Part shown: in pieces, positions 51,294-59,989 of the stretch
Layout: each line of letters starts with the position of its first letter
Position numbering within the stretch: position 1 is the stretch's first letter
Origin: Streptomyces yangpuensis
Lineage (GTDB): Bacteria; Actinomycetota; Actinomycetes; Streptomycetales; Streptomycetaceae
Assembly: GCF_001005295.1 (NCBI RefSeq)
Contig: NZ_LBMK01000008.1
Span: 104,981 to 168,980, forward strand
Length of the DNA stretch: 64,000 bases
Direction: 5' to 3'
The notes under the pieces: model-generated
Told to the model about the DNA's origin: nothing
Database searches by the model: none
The model's input: only the letters and a program-made list of their open reading frames with translations
Program-made: the position numbers and the translations under genes

Positions 51294-52616
51294 GTGAGCG
51301 GCCAGACCACAGCGGTGTCGGACTCGTACTTTCCGGCCAACGGCGACGCCCGTTACCGGGTGCACCGGTACGAGATCGCCCTGGACTACCGTCCCGGCCC
51401 CAACCGGCTGGCCGGGACCGGCCGTCTCAGCGCCATCGCCGGCCGGGCGCCGCTGACCGAGTTCCACCTGAACCTGGCCGATTTCAAGCTGGGCCGTGTC
51501 CTGGTCAACGGGCGGGCCCCGCAGTACACCCACCGCGGCGGCAGGCTGCGCATCCGGCCGGCGAAGCCGCTGCCGGCCGGGGCCGCCTTCACCGTCGACG
51601 TGACCTGGTCGGGCAACCCCAAGCCGGTGCGCAGCCCCTGGGGCGGCCTCGGCTGGGAGGAACTGACCGACGGCGCGCTCGTGGCCAGCCAGCCGGTCGG
51701 CGCCCCCTCCTGGTACCCGTGCAACGACCGCCCCGCTGACAAGGCCTCGTACCAGATCTCCGTCAACACGCCGTCCGCCTACACGGTCGTGGCCGGCGGC
51801 CGGCTGCTCACCAGGACCACCAGGGCCAGCACCACCACCTGGGTCTACGAGCAGCCCGCGCCGACCTCCAGCTATCTGGTCGGCCTGTCCATCGGCATGT
51901 ACCAGACCGTGCTGCTGGGCGACCCCGGGCTCGGCGGCGTCACGCAGAGCGCCCACGTGCCCGCCCACCTGCTGTCGCGCTTCGCCCGGGACTTCGCCCG
52001 GCAGCCCGCCATGATGCAGCTCTTCGAGGAGCTCTTCGGCCCCTATCCCTTCGGCGAGTACGCGGTGGTCGTCGCCGACGAGGAACTCGACGTGCCGGTG
52101 GAGGCCCAGGGCCTCTCCCTCTTCGGGGCCAACCACGTCGACGGCGTCCGCGGGTCGGAGCGCCTCATCGCCCACGAGCTCGCGCACCAGTGGTTCGGCA
52201 ACAGCGTGACCATCGCCGACTGGCGCCACATCTGGCTCAACGAGGGCTTCGCGAAGTACGCCGAATGGCTCTGGTCGGAGCGTTCCGGCGGCCGCACCGC
52301 CCATGAGCAGGCGGCCGCCGCGCACCGGTCGCTGACCGCCCGTCCGCAGGACCTGCGGCTGGTCGACCCCGGCCGGAAACTGATGTTCGACGACCGTCTC
52401 TACCAGCGCGGGGGCCTCGCCGTGCACGCGCTGCGCCGCGCGCTGGGGGAGGAGGACTTCTTCCGCATGCTGCGCGACTGGGCCACCGTCTACCGCCACG
52501 GAGTCGTCAGCACCGCGGCGTTCACCGCCCATGCCGCCCGCTACACGGCCGATCCGCTGGACGAGCTGTATTCGGCCTGGCTGTACGAGACCCCCCTGCC
52601 GCCCCTGCCCGTGTAG
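51294..52616 (+). CDS. M1-family zinc metallopeptidase
   Basis: A 440-residue aminopeptidase-like enzyme. The zinc site is HELAHQWFGNSVTIADWRHI with Glu in LNEGFAKYAEWLW, and the earlier AQGLSLFGANH block is the M1 substrate-binding region (GAMEN-like position). The N-terminal beta domain is present, the C-terminal helical domain of long M1 enzymes is not. Start is GTG 51294; no signal peptide is seen, so it should be cytoplasmic. It directly follows the Pls/PosA gene, the usual partner arrangement in Streptomyces, and may process its product. Confidence 0.9.
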   Translation: MSGQTTAVSDSYFPANGDARYRVHRYEIALDYRPGPNRLAGTGRLSAIAGRAPLTEFHLNLADFKLGRVLVNGRAPQYTHRGGRLRIRPAKPLPAGAAFTVDVTWSGNPKPVRSPWGGLGWEELTDGALVASQPVGAPSWYPCNDRPADKASYQISVNTPSAYTVVAGGRLLTRTTRASTTTWVYEQPAPTSSYLVGLSIGMYQTVLLGDPGLGGVTQSAHVPAHLLSRFARDFARQPAMMQLFEELFGPYPFGEYAVVVADEELDVPVEAQGLSLFGANHVDGVRGSERLIAHELAHQWFGNSVTIADWRHIWLNEGFAKYAEWLWSERSGGRTAHEQAAAAHRSLTARPQDLRLVDPGRKLMFDDRLYQRGGLAVHALRRALGEEDFFRMLRDWATVYRHGVVSTAAFTAHAARYTADPLDELYSAWLYETPLPPLPV

Positions 52617-52850
52617 TTTCCGGCCGGGTTGCGCTCCTGCCGGTCCACCGCTCCTTGGTGATCGCGCAGGTCGGAGCGTTGCCCGGAGCGGCCGGAAGTG
52701 GGCGGGGAGGGCCGGGGTCGCTCTTGCCGGGGGACTATGCGGCTGCCAGCATTCCAGCGCGCGCCCCGCGGAGGTCCCGGAAGGGAGCAGATCCCGGCAC
52801 CTCCGACCGCATGGTTCCGTCCGGTGAACAACGAGCCAGGAGTGCATCCC
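52617..52850. other. Intergenic region before the Cys-repeat gene
   Basis: About 230 bp with no supportable gene. GGAG at 52837 is the likely ribosome site for the GTG at 52851. No terminator is obvious after the M1 gene. Confidence 0.5.
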
Positions 52851-53330
52851 GTGATCCGATCGAAACTGCGTACGCTGCTGCTCGGTGGCGGCAGTGCGGC
52901 CGTCATGCTGGCCACCGCCCTCGTCCCCGCCACCGCGTCCGCCTCACCCGCTCCCGAGGCCCGGGGCACGGCGGGCGCAGCTGCCGGCTTCTGGTCCTGC
53001 ACCGTCCCGCCCGGCTACACCTTCACCTCCACCCAGAACACCCTCAACTGCGGGGGCAGCGGCTTCCGCACCTACTACTTCGTCCAGCCGCCTTCCGACG
53101 GCCTGTGGGCCTGCACCACGGCCGACGGGTTCACCTATTCCTCCACCCAGAACACGCTCGACTGTTCCACCGGTGGCGGCTTCCGCACCAAGTACCTGCT
53201 GCGCACCCCCAAGACCGGTCTGTGGGCGTGCACCGTCCCCTCCGGCTTCACCTACACCAGTACGCAGAGCACGCTCGACTGCTCGACCAGCGGCGGCTTC
53301 CGCACCAAGTACCTCCTGCGGGCCTTCTGA
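52851..53330 (+). CDS. Secreted protein of three Cys-pair repeats
   Basis: Exported 159-residue protein. The signal peptide (LLLGGGSAAVMLATALVP, cut after ASA) leads into three tandem repeats of about 37 residues, each of the form LWACTVPSGFTYTSTQ, then TLDCSTSGGFRTKYLLR. Every repeat has two cysteines, so three disulfides are likely. The first repeat is most divergent (FWSCTVPPGYTFTSTQNTLNC, split as two halves). Repeats 2 and 3 are nearly identical. I do not recognise a named family. Likely a surface or cell-wall protein. GTG 52851 has GGAG upstream. Confidence 0.85.
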   Translation: MIRSKLRTLLLGGGSAAVMLATALVPATASASPAPEARGTAGAAAGFWSCTVPPGYTFTSTQNTLNCGGSGFRTYYFVQPPSDGLWACTTADGFTYSSTQNTLDCSTGGGFRTKYLLRTPKTGLWACTVPSGFTYTSTQSTLDCSTSGGFRTKYLLRAF

Positions 53331-53358
53331 CCTCTCGTCCCGCCCCTCCGTCCCCGCT

Positions 53359-53391
53359 GCCTGCCGGAGTGCGACACGCGTTCCGGCAGGC
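53359..53391. terminator. Bidirectional terminator
   Basis: A 10-bp stem (GCCTGCCGGA with its complement) with a 13-nt loop, between convergent genes. Confidence 0.75.
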
Positions 53392-53406
53392 TCGGCGGTA
53401 CGGGGT

Positions 53407-53892
53407 TCAGGGGGAGTCCGGTGCGGTGGAACTGCCCGGGTCCAGGCAGGTCAGGGACATCACCACCGGCGCCTGGATGCCCTGCGCGGCCTCCGGGGAC
53501 GGGCGGCTCGTCAGCACGGTCCAGTTGCCCTTCGTAAGCGTCAGCGTTCCGCCGCCCAGGTCGGGGCCGGCCTGCCAGCCGTGCTCGGAGCGGGCGCGTG
53601 CGAAGGCCGCCTCGAGGGCGGAGCCCGCCGTCTCGGGGGCGTGCCGGCCCATCAGCCGTTCGGTGCACCGGCCCAGGCCGTCCGAGGGCTGCCTGGCCAC
53701 CGTGATGCCCTCCGCGGCCAGGACCGACGTCATCTCCGACACCACCGCGTCGGCGGACAGGGCGGGACCCGAGTGGCGCGGGGGCAGCGGGCCGAGGTCC
53801 TGCAGCGCGGTGCCGCAGCCGGTGGCCGCCACCGTCAGCAGTACCGCCGATACCAGGGAGGCCAGGGCTGCGTGCCCTCGTCGCCGTCGCAC
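53407..53892 (-). CDS. Hypothetical lipoprotein
   Basis: A 161-residue exported protein. RRRRG, then LASLVSAVLLTVAATGC gives a clear lipoprotein signal with a TGC lipobox near residue 27. The mature domain has one helix-rich half (LSADAVVSEMTSVLAAEG) and the closing strand TLTLTKGNWTVLTSRPS; no known family. GTG 53892 has GGAGG 8 nt upstream; an ATG at 53946 is in frame but adds sequence before the signal. Convergent with the Cys-repeat gene. Confidence 0.78.
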   Translation of the reverse strand: MRRRRGHAALASLVSAVLLTVAATGCGTALQDLGPLPPRHSGPALSADAVVSEMTSVLAAEGITVARQPSDGLGRCTERLMGRHAPETAGSALEAAFARARSEHGWQAGPDLGGGTLTLTKGNWTVLTSRPSPEAAQGIQAPVVMSLTCLDPGSSTAPDSP

Positions 53893-54098
53893 GATGGTGT
53901 CCTCCGTCCGGGTTTGCCGCGCCTGTGCGGACGGCCAGTCTGCCATGGTGTCGATCTTGACGAGCCGCCGGTCACGGGCGCGGCGGACACCCGTGAGGCC
54001 GGGTGCCGGAGGACGGCCGCCACTCACGCGCGGGCAGATCCCAGGGCGTGAGAACCGTTACATTCATCCCTCAATTGCCCCTTTTGGGGGAATCATGA

Positions 54099-56093
54099 AT
54101 GCCGGATCTGTCGTCTATGCGCCGCGTGAGCGGCCCGCGCCGTCCGGGGACGGTCGGCGCCACTGGGAGTGACATGGGACGCGTGCGCGGCTGGACGGGC
54201 AACCGGCGGATGGCCCTGCCGATGGTGGCGGGCGGAGCCGTCGTCCTCGGTCTGGGCGGCCTCTACGTCACCGGACTCGTGGCCGGCGGCGACGTCGACC
54301 AGGGCACGCGCGTGCGCGGCGTGGACATCGGCGGACTGCCCGCCGCGCAGGCCCGGCGTGTACTGGACCGGGAGCTCGGCCCCAGCGCCGCCGCACCCGT
54401 CGCCATGAAAATCGGTGACCACGTCGAGAAGGCCGATCCCGCGACGCTCGGCCTCTCGCTCGACACCGCCGCGACCGTCGACCGCGCCGTGCGCAAGGGC
54501 TACAACCCCGTCACCGTCATCGGCGGCCTCTTCGCGTCCGGCCGGCGCGACCTCGAACCCGTGATCCGTGCCGACGAGCGGAAGGGCCGGGCCGCGGTCG
54601 ACCGCATCGCCGGGACCACCGCCCGCGCACCCCGCGACGGCGCCATCGCCTTCGAGAAGGGCGCTGCCAGGGCCGTCGCCCCTCTCACGGGCGTCACCCT
54701 CCTCCAGGACCGCACCCTCGACACGCTCCGTGACGCCTACCTGCGCACGGACACCACCCCGGTCGTGCTGCCCGTCGAGCGCACCGAGCCGGCCGTCGGC
54801 GCCGAGGAGACCGGACGGGCCCTGAAGCAGTTCGCCCAGCCCGCCATGTCGGGGCCGGTCGCGCTCACCGTCGCCGGGAAGAGCGTGTCGATCACCCCCG
54901 CCGTGCTGGGCGAGCACCTGAAGATGCGGCCCGACGCCCAGGGCCGTCTCGTACCCGCCCTCGACTCCAAGGGCCTGCTGGCCGAGCCTGCCGTGGCCCG
55001 TCCCATCGAGGAGGTCAGCCGTCCCGCGCTCGACGCCGCCCCCCGCGTCGGCCCCGACGGTACCGTGGTCATGGCCCAGCAGAGCCGTGCGGGACGCAAG
55101 GTGACCGAGGAGGCGCTCGGCAAGGCCGTGCTGCCGCTGCTGACCCGCACGGGCGCCGCCCGCAGCGGCGAGGTCGCCACCGTGGCCGTCCAGCCGGAGC
55201 TCACGAGCGAGGAGGCGCGACGGATCGGCATCAAGGAGAAGATCTCCTCCTTCACCGTCGAGTTCCCGGCCGCCCCGTACCGCAGCACCAACATCAGCCG
55301 CGCGGTGGAGCTGATCAACGGCTCCGTGGTCCAGCCGGGACGGGAGTGGAGCTTCAACCGCACGGTCGGTGAGCGCACCAAGGAGAACGGTTTCGTCGAC
55401 GGCATCATGATCAATGACGGCCAGTACGTGAAGTCGCCCGGCGGCGGCGTCTCCGCGGTCGCCACGACCATGTACAACGCGGTCTTCTTCGCCGGCCTCA
55501 AGCCGGTCGAGCACGGTGCCCACTCCTTCTACATCGAGCGCTACCCCGAGGGCCGCGAGGCCACCGTCGCCTGGGGCACCCTCGACCTGCGCTGGATCAA
55601 CGACTCCGGCCACGCCGTCTACGTACAGGCCGAATCCACCGACACCTCGCTGACCATCACCCTCCTCGGCACCAGGAAGTACGACGAGATACGCGCCACC
55701 AAGGGGCCGCGCACCAACGTCACGCCGCCCGCGAAGCGCACCGGCACCGGGCCGGCCTGCGAGGTCCAGACCCCGCTTGAAGGCTTCGACGTGACGGTCG
55801 GACGCGTCTTCGTCCAGGGCGGCAAGGAAGTCCGCAACGAGGAGTTCAAGACCCACTACACCCCGCGCGACGAGGTCGTCTGCACCCCGGAGACCCCCGA
55901 GTCAGGCGCGAGTCCGGCTCCGACGGCCCCTGCGGCCCCTGCGGCCCCTGCGGTGCCCGCGGCGCCTGAGGTGCCCGCGAGTCCGGCGGCCCCCGGGACC
56001 GCCGGTACTGCGCGGACGGCGCAGGCCGCGCCGGCCCCTGCCGGAGCCCCCGCCGGCGCTGCCGGCACCGCCGGCGTCCCCCGCTCGTCCTGA
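54099..56093 (+). CDS. VanW-domain protein with peptidoglycan-binding-like repeats
   Basis: A 664-residue membrane-anchored protein. One N-terminal helix (MALPMVAGGAVVLGLGGLYV) is followed by two YoaR/PG-binding-4-like domains (GVDIGGLPAAQARRVLDREL; DTTPVVLPVERTEP) and then a VanW domain (FPAAPYRSTNISRAVELING, WSFNRTVGERTKENGF, GGGVSAVATTMYNAVFFAGL, then HSFYIERYPEGREATVAWG). A low-complexity Ala/Pro tail closes it. VanW proteins are wall-associated; this one is not in a vancomycin-resistance cluster. GGGGG precedes the ATG at 54099; ATG 54174 (GGGAG) is an alternative. Confidence 0.9.
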   Translation: MPDLSSMRRVSGPRRPGTVGATGSDMGRVRGWTGNRRMALPMVAGGAVVLGLGGLYVTGLVAGGDVDQGTRVRGVDIGGLPAAQARRVLDRELGPSAAAPVAMKIGDHVEKADPATLGLSLDTAATVDRAVRKGYNPVTVIGGLFASGRRDLEPVIRADERKGRAAVDRIAGTTARAPRDGAIAFEKGAARAVAPLTGVTLLQDRTLDTLRDAYLRTDTTPVVLPVERTEPAVGAEETGRALKQFAQPAMSGPVALTVAGKSVSITPAVLGEHLKMRPDAQGRLVPALDSKGLLAEPAVARPIEEVSRPALDAAPRVGPDGTVVMAQQSRAGRKVTEEALGKAVLPLLTRTGAARSGEVATVAVQPELTSEEARRIGIKEKISSFTVEFPAAPYRSTNISRAVELINGSVVQPGREWSFNRTVGERTKENGFVDGIMINDGQYVKSPGGGVSAVATTMYNAVFFAGLKPVEHGAHSFYIERYPEGREATVAWGTLDLRWINDSGHAVYVQAESTDTSLTITLLGTRKYDEIRATKGPRTNVTPPAKRTGTGPACEVQTPLEGFDVTVGRVFVQGGKEVRNEEFKTHYTPRDEVVCTPETPESGASPAPTAPAAPAAPAVPAAPEVPASPAAPGTAGTARTAQAAPAPAGAPAGAAGTAGVPRSS

Positions 56094-56216
56094 GGGACAG
56101 TACGGGACGAGGTGTGACACTCCCGGCGCGCATTGTGCATGCCGGGAGCCATGGAGGCCCGGAAGTGCTACAACTGGGTTCGTGACCATTCCTCGCCACC
56201 CGTGCCGGGCACGTCG

Positions 56217-58910
56217 GTGCGGTCACCTCTAGGCAAACGATTCAGAAGCGTCGCCGGCCAGGTATTCGTCCTCCAGGTGGCGATCGTGGTCCTGCTCGCC
56301 GCCGGGGCCCTGCTGGCCCTGGTGCTCCAGTCGCGGCACGACATCGACCGCGAGGCGCGCAACCGCTCGGTGGCCGTCGCCGAGACCTTCGCCCACCAGC
56401 TGGGCCTGCAGCCCGCGCTGAAGACGTCCGACCCCTCCACGATCCTGCAGCCCCTGGCCGAGCAGACGCGCAAGGCCGCCGGGGTCGACTTCATCGTGGT
56501 GATGGACACCAACGGCATCCGCTACAGCCATCCCCAGCCGGACCGCATCGGGAAACGGTTCGTCGGAACCATCGAGCCCTCCCTGCAGGGCAAGGTCCAC
56601 ACCGAGAGCGTCGAGGGCCCCCTCGGCAAGGAGATCCAGGCGGTGGTCCCCGTCAAGGACCCCGACGGCGAGGTCGTCGCCCTGGTGTCCGCCGGCCTGA
56701 CCGTCGAGAACGTCAGCGGCGCCCTCGACCGCCAGCTCCCGGTGATCCTCCTGGCCATCGCCACGGGCCTGGGCCTGGCCACCGTCGGCACCTGGCTGAT
56801 CAGCAGACGCCTGCGCCGCCAGACCCACGGGCTCGGCACGCAGGAGATGACCCGCATGTACGAGCACCACGACGCGGTGCTCCACGCCGTCCGCGAAGGC
56901 GTCGTGATCACTGACGGCGACGGGCAGCTCCTGCTGGCCAACGACGAGGCCAAACGCCTGCTCGGCCTGCCGGAGAACGCCGAGGGCCGCCCCATCCGCG
57001 ACGTGCCCGGCCTGGAGCGCCGGATGGCCGACCTGCTGCTCTCCGGCCGCGAGGCCACCGACGAGGTGATCGGCTCCGGCGACCGGCTGCTCGTCGTCAA
57101 CCAGCGGCCCACCCACCCGCGCGGCCGGCCCGAGGGCGCGGTGGTCACCATCCGCGACTCCACCGAGATGCAGATCCTGACCACCCGGGCCGAAACGGCC
57201 CGCAGGCGCCTCAAACTGCTGTACGACGCGGGCGGCGACATCGGCACCACCCTCGACGTGGTCCGCACGGCCGAGGAGCTCGCAGCCGTCGCCGTACCCC
57301 GCTTCGCGGACTTCGTCACCGTCGACCTCGCCGACCAGGTCATCGACGGCGACGAGCCCGCCCCCGGCGCCGACATGCGGCGCACCGCCATCAGCGGCAT
57401 CCGCTCCGACCACCCCCTTTACCCCGTCGGCCGGCTGATCGACTTCCTGCCGTCCACCCCGCAGGCCCGCGGCTACGGCACCGGACGGGCGGAACTGGTC
57501 CCCGACCTCTCCCAGGCCCCCGGCTGGCAGGCCCAGGACCCGCCCCGGGCCCGCGCCATCGTCGACTACGGCATCCACTCGCTCATCGCGGCCCCCCTCA
57601 TGGCCCGGGGCGTCGTCCTCGGCGTGGTCAACTTCTGGCGCTCGCAGAAACACGAGCCCTTCGACGAGGACGAGCTGTCCCTCGCCGAGGAACTCGTCGC
57701 CCGCGCTGCCGTCAGCATGGACAACGCCCGCCGCTACACCCGCGAACACGCCCTCGCCGTGACCCTCCAGCGCAGCCTGCTGCCGCGCGCCCTGCCCGAA
57801 CAGAGCGCCATGGACGTCGCGCACTTCTACCTGCCCGCCCAGTCCGGCGTCGGCGGCGACTGGTTCGACGTGATCCCGCTGCCCGGCAGCCGGGTCGCCC
57901 TGGTCGTCGGCGACGTCGTCGGCCACGGCCTGCACGCCGCCGCCACCATGGGCCGGCTGCGCACCGCGGTGCACAACTTCTCCTCCCTCGACCTGCCGCC
58001 CGACGAGATCCTCGCCCGCCTGGACGACCTCGTACAGCGCATCGACCACGACCACAACCAGGACGCCGAGGACGCGGACGGCGGCGTGCTCGGCGCCACC
58101 TGCCTGTACGCCGTCTACGACCCGGTGTCCCAGCGCTGCACCATGGCCAGGGCGGGGCACCTGCCCCCGCTCCTGGTCGGCCCCGACGGCACCACACAGA
58201 TCGTCGAGCTGCCCGCGGGCCCCCCGCTCGGCCTGGGCGGCATGCCGTTCGAGACCGCGGAACTGGAGCTGGCCGAGGGCAGCCAGCTGGTCCTCTACAC
58301 CGACGGGCTGGTGGAGGAGCGGACCCGGGACATCAGCGAGGGGCTGGAACTGCTCCGGGCGGCGCTCAGCCACCCCGACCGGGACCCCCACGACAGCTGC
58401 CGGGCCGTCCTCGACATGCTGCTCCCCGCCCGGCCCACCGACGACGTGGCCCTGCTCATCGCCCGCACCAGGACACTCGGCCCCGACCGGGTCGCCCAGT
58501 GGGACGTCGCCTTCGAACCGAGCGCGGTCGGAGCCATGCGCAGCGTCGCCGCCAAGAAGCTCGACGAATGGGAGCTGACGGAACTCGGCTTCGCCGCGGA
58601 GCTGATCCTCAGCGAGCTGGTCACGAACGCCCTGCGGCACGGCAGCGGACCGGTGCGGGTACGGCTGCTCCGCGACCACAACCTGACCTGCGAGGTCTGG
58701 GACGGCAGCAGTACGGCCCCCCACCTGCGCTACGCCGCCACGACGGACGAGGGAGGGCGCGGCCTGTTCCTGGTCGCGCAGCTCAGCGAGCACTGGGGCA
58801 CCCGCTACACCCCCGAGGGCAAGGTCATCTGGGCGGAACTGGCTCTGCCGGGCACCCCGGGCGGCGGCGAGACCGTCCTCTCCGCCTTCCTCGACGTGGA
58901 CCCCCTCTGA
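56217..58910 (+). CDS. Membrane sensor SpoIIE phosphatase with PAS, GAF and HATPase domains
   Basis: An 897-residue signalling protein. TM1 near 12-35 and TM2 near 176-198 bracket a Cache-like external sensor; then PAS (about 218-320), GAF (about 345-510), SpoIIE phosphatase (about 535-745; VGGDWFDVIPL, GDVVGHGLHAAATMG, LVLYTDGLVEE, TDDVALLIAR) and an RsbW-like HATPase (AELILSELVTNALRHG; GGRGLFLVAQL). Having both phosphatase and anti-sigma-kinase-like domains lets one protein both dephosphorylate and bind a partner. The GTG at 56217 is chosen because a TACAAC box at 56169-56174 would start transcription near 56182; the frame is open from 56133. Confidence 0.88.
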   Translation: MRSPLGKRFRSVAGQVFVLQVAIVVLLAAGALLALVLQSRHDIDREARNRSVAVAETFAHQLGLQPALKTSDPSTILQPLAEQTRKAAGVDFIVVMDTNGIRYSHPQPDRIGKRFVGTIEPSLQGKVHTESVEGPLGKEIQAVVPVKDPDGEVVALVSAGLTVENVSGALDRQLPVILLAIATGLGLATVGTWLISRRLRRQTHGLGTQEMTRMYEHHDAVLHAVREGVVITDGDGQLLLANDEAKRLLGLPENAEGRPIRDVPGLERRMADLLLSGREATDEVIGSGDRLLVVNQRPTHPRGRPEGAVVTIRDSTEMQILTTRAETARRRLKLLYDAGGDIGTTLDVVRTAEELAAVAVPRFADFVTVDLADQVIDGDEPAPGADMRRTAISGIRSDHPLYPVGRLIDFLPSTPQARGYGTGRAELVPDLSQAPGWQAQDPPRARAIVDYGIHSLIAAPLMARGVVLGVVNFWRSQKHEPFDEDELSLAEELVARAAVSMDNARRYTREHALAVTLQRSLLPRALPEQSAMDVAHFYLPAQSGVGGDWFDVIPLPGSRVALVVGDVVGHGLHAAATMGRLRTAVHNFSSLDLPPDEILARLDDLVQRIDHDHNQDAEDADGGVLGATCLYAVYDPVSQRCTMARAGHLPPLLVGPDGTTQIVELPAGPPLGLGGMPFETAELELAEGSQLVLYTDGLVEERTRDISEGLELLRAALSHPDRDPHDSCRAVLDMLLPARPTDDVALLIARTRTLGPDRVAQWDVAFEPSAVGAMRSVAAKKLDEWELTELGFAAELILSELVTNALRHGSGPVRVRLLRDHNLTCEVWDGSSTAPHLRYAATTDEGGRGLFLVAQLSEHWGTRYTPEGKVIWAELALPGTPGGGETVLSAFLDVDPL

Positions 58911-58960
58911 CGGCGCCCGCCGCGGCGGAAAAGGAACTGACCGGCACCGGGCGTGATCGC

Positions 58961-58966
58961 TACCAT
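58961..58966 (+). promoter_or_regulatory. -10 element of a leaderless promoter
   Basis: TACCAT, 6 nt before the GTG at 58973, which has no ribosome site. Confidence 0.5.
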
Positions 58967-58972
58967 CGCCCG

Positions 58973-59971
58973 GTGCACCGTGAACCCGAATGGTCCCCGT
59001 ACCCGAAGATCCCCGCGAACACGCGGCTGGGAGAGGCCCGCGGCCGGACGTGGGTGGCCCACGAGAAGATCCACGGCGCCAACTTCGCCGTCGTCTGCGA
59101 CACGGCCGGTGCGCACCCCGCCAAGCGGCGCGAGCTGCTCGGCGACGGCGGACTCGACGACTTCTTCGGCGTCGGCCGGATCTGGCCCGCCCTGGCGGTC
59201 GCGGCGACCCGCTGCGCGCGGAGCCTGAGGGAGGCGGCGGGCGCCGCGCCCTCGGCGGTCGTGACCCTGTACGGCGAACTGGCCGGCGGCCGCTACCCCC
59301 ACCCCGGCGTACCCGCGGTACCGGGCGCGGCGGCCGTGCAGACCGGCGTCTGGTACGCCCCCGATCTGGTCTGGCTGCCCTTCGACGCGACCGTCACCGG
59401 CGAGGACGGCCCGCACTGGGTCGGCGACCGCACCCTGCGCGCCGCGGCGGCGTCGGCAGGGCTGCTCTGCGTGCCGCTGCTGGCCGAGGGCCCCCTCGCC
59501 CGGCTCCAGGAGCTGCCGGTGCTCTTCCCGACCCGGCTGCCGGGCCTGCTCGGTCTGCCGGCCCTGCCGGACAACCTGGCGGAGGGCGTGGTCGTCAAGC
59601 CCGCGGGGGAGTCGCGCGGGCCCGCCCGCCCGATGGCCAAGGCCAAGCAGCCCGCCTTCGCCGAGGACGAACGGTTCGACGGCGCGCGCCCCTACCAGGT
59701 ACCCGCCGAAGGCGCCGCCGGCGTCCCCGGCTGGCTGCTCGCCCACGGTACCGGCCTGCTCACCCCGGCCCGCGCCGCGTCGGCCGTCAGCAAGCTGGGC
59801 CCCCGTACCGCGCCCGCGGACGTGGCCGCCGAGATCGCGCGGGACGCCGCCGAGGAGGTCGCCCACGAGCTCGGCGGCCTGGACGGGGCCACCCGGCGGG
59901 CCCTGGAGAACTCCCTCCACGCCGGAGCCCTCGGCCTGGCCCGCTTCGACGCCGACGACCGCCGCTCCTGA
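58973..59971 (+). CDS. Rnl2-family RNA ligase
   Basis: A 332-residue nucleotidyltransferase that joins RNA ends using ATP. Motif I is HEKIHGANF, with nucleophile Lys32, as in T4 Rnl2; motif III is LYGELAGG near residue 99; motif IV is AEGVVVKP near 202; motif V is the KAK of MAKAKQPAF near 223. A roughly 100-residue helical C-terminus follows. All nucleotidyl-transfer residues appear intact. No kinase, phosphatase or tRNA-cleaving toxin gene is adjacent. TACCAT 6 nt before GTG 58973 suggests a leaderless message. Confidence 0.85.
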   Translation: MHREPEWSPYPKIPANTRLGEARGRTWVAHEKIHGANFAVVCDTAGAHPAKRRELLGDGGLDDFFGVGRIWPALAVAATRCARSLREAAGAAPSAVVTLYGELAGGRYPHPGVPAVPGAAAVQTGVWYAPDLVWLPFDATVTGEDGPHWVGDRTLRAAAASAGLLCVPLLAEGPLARLQELPVLFPTRLPGLLGLPALPDNLAEGVVVKPAGESRGPARPMAKAKQPAFAEDERFDGARPYQVPAEGAAGVPGWLLAHGTGLLTPARAASAVSKLGPRTAPADVAAEIARDAAEEVAHELGGLDGATRRALENSLHAGALGLARFDADDRRS

Positions 59972-59989
59972 GGCCCCGGCCCACGGGAC

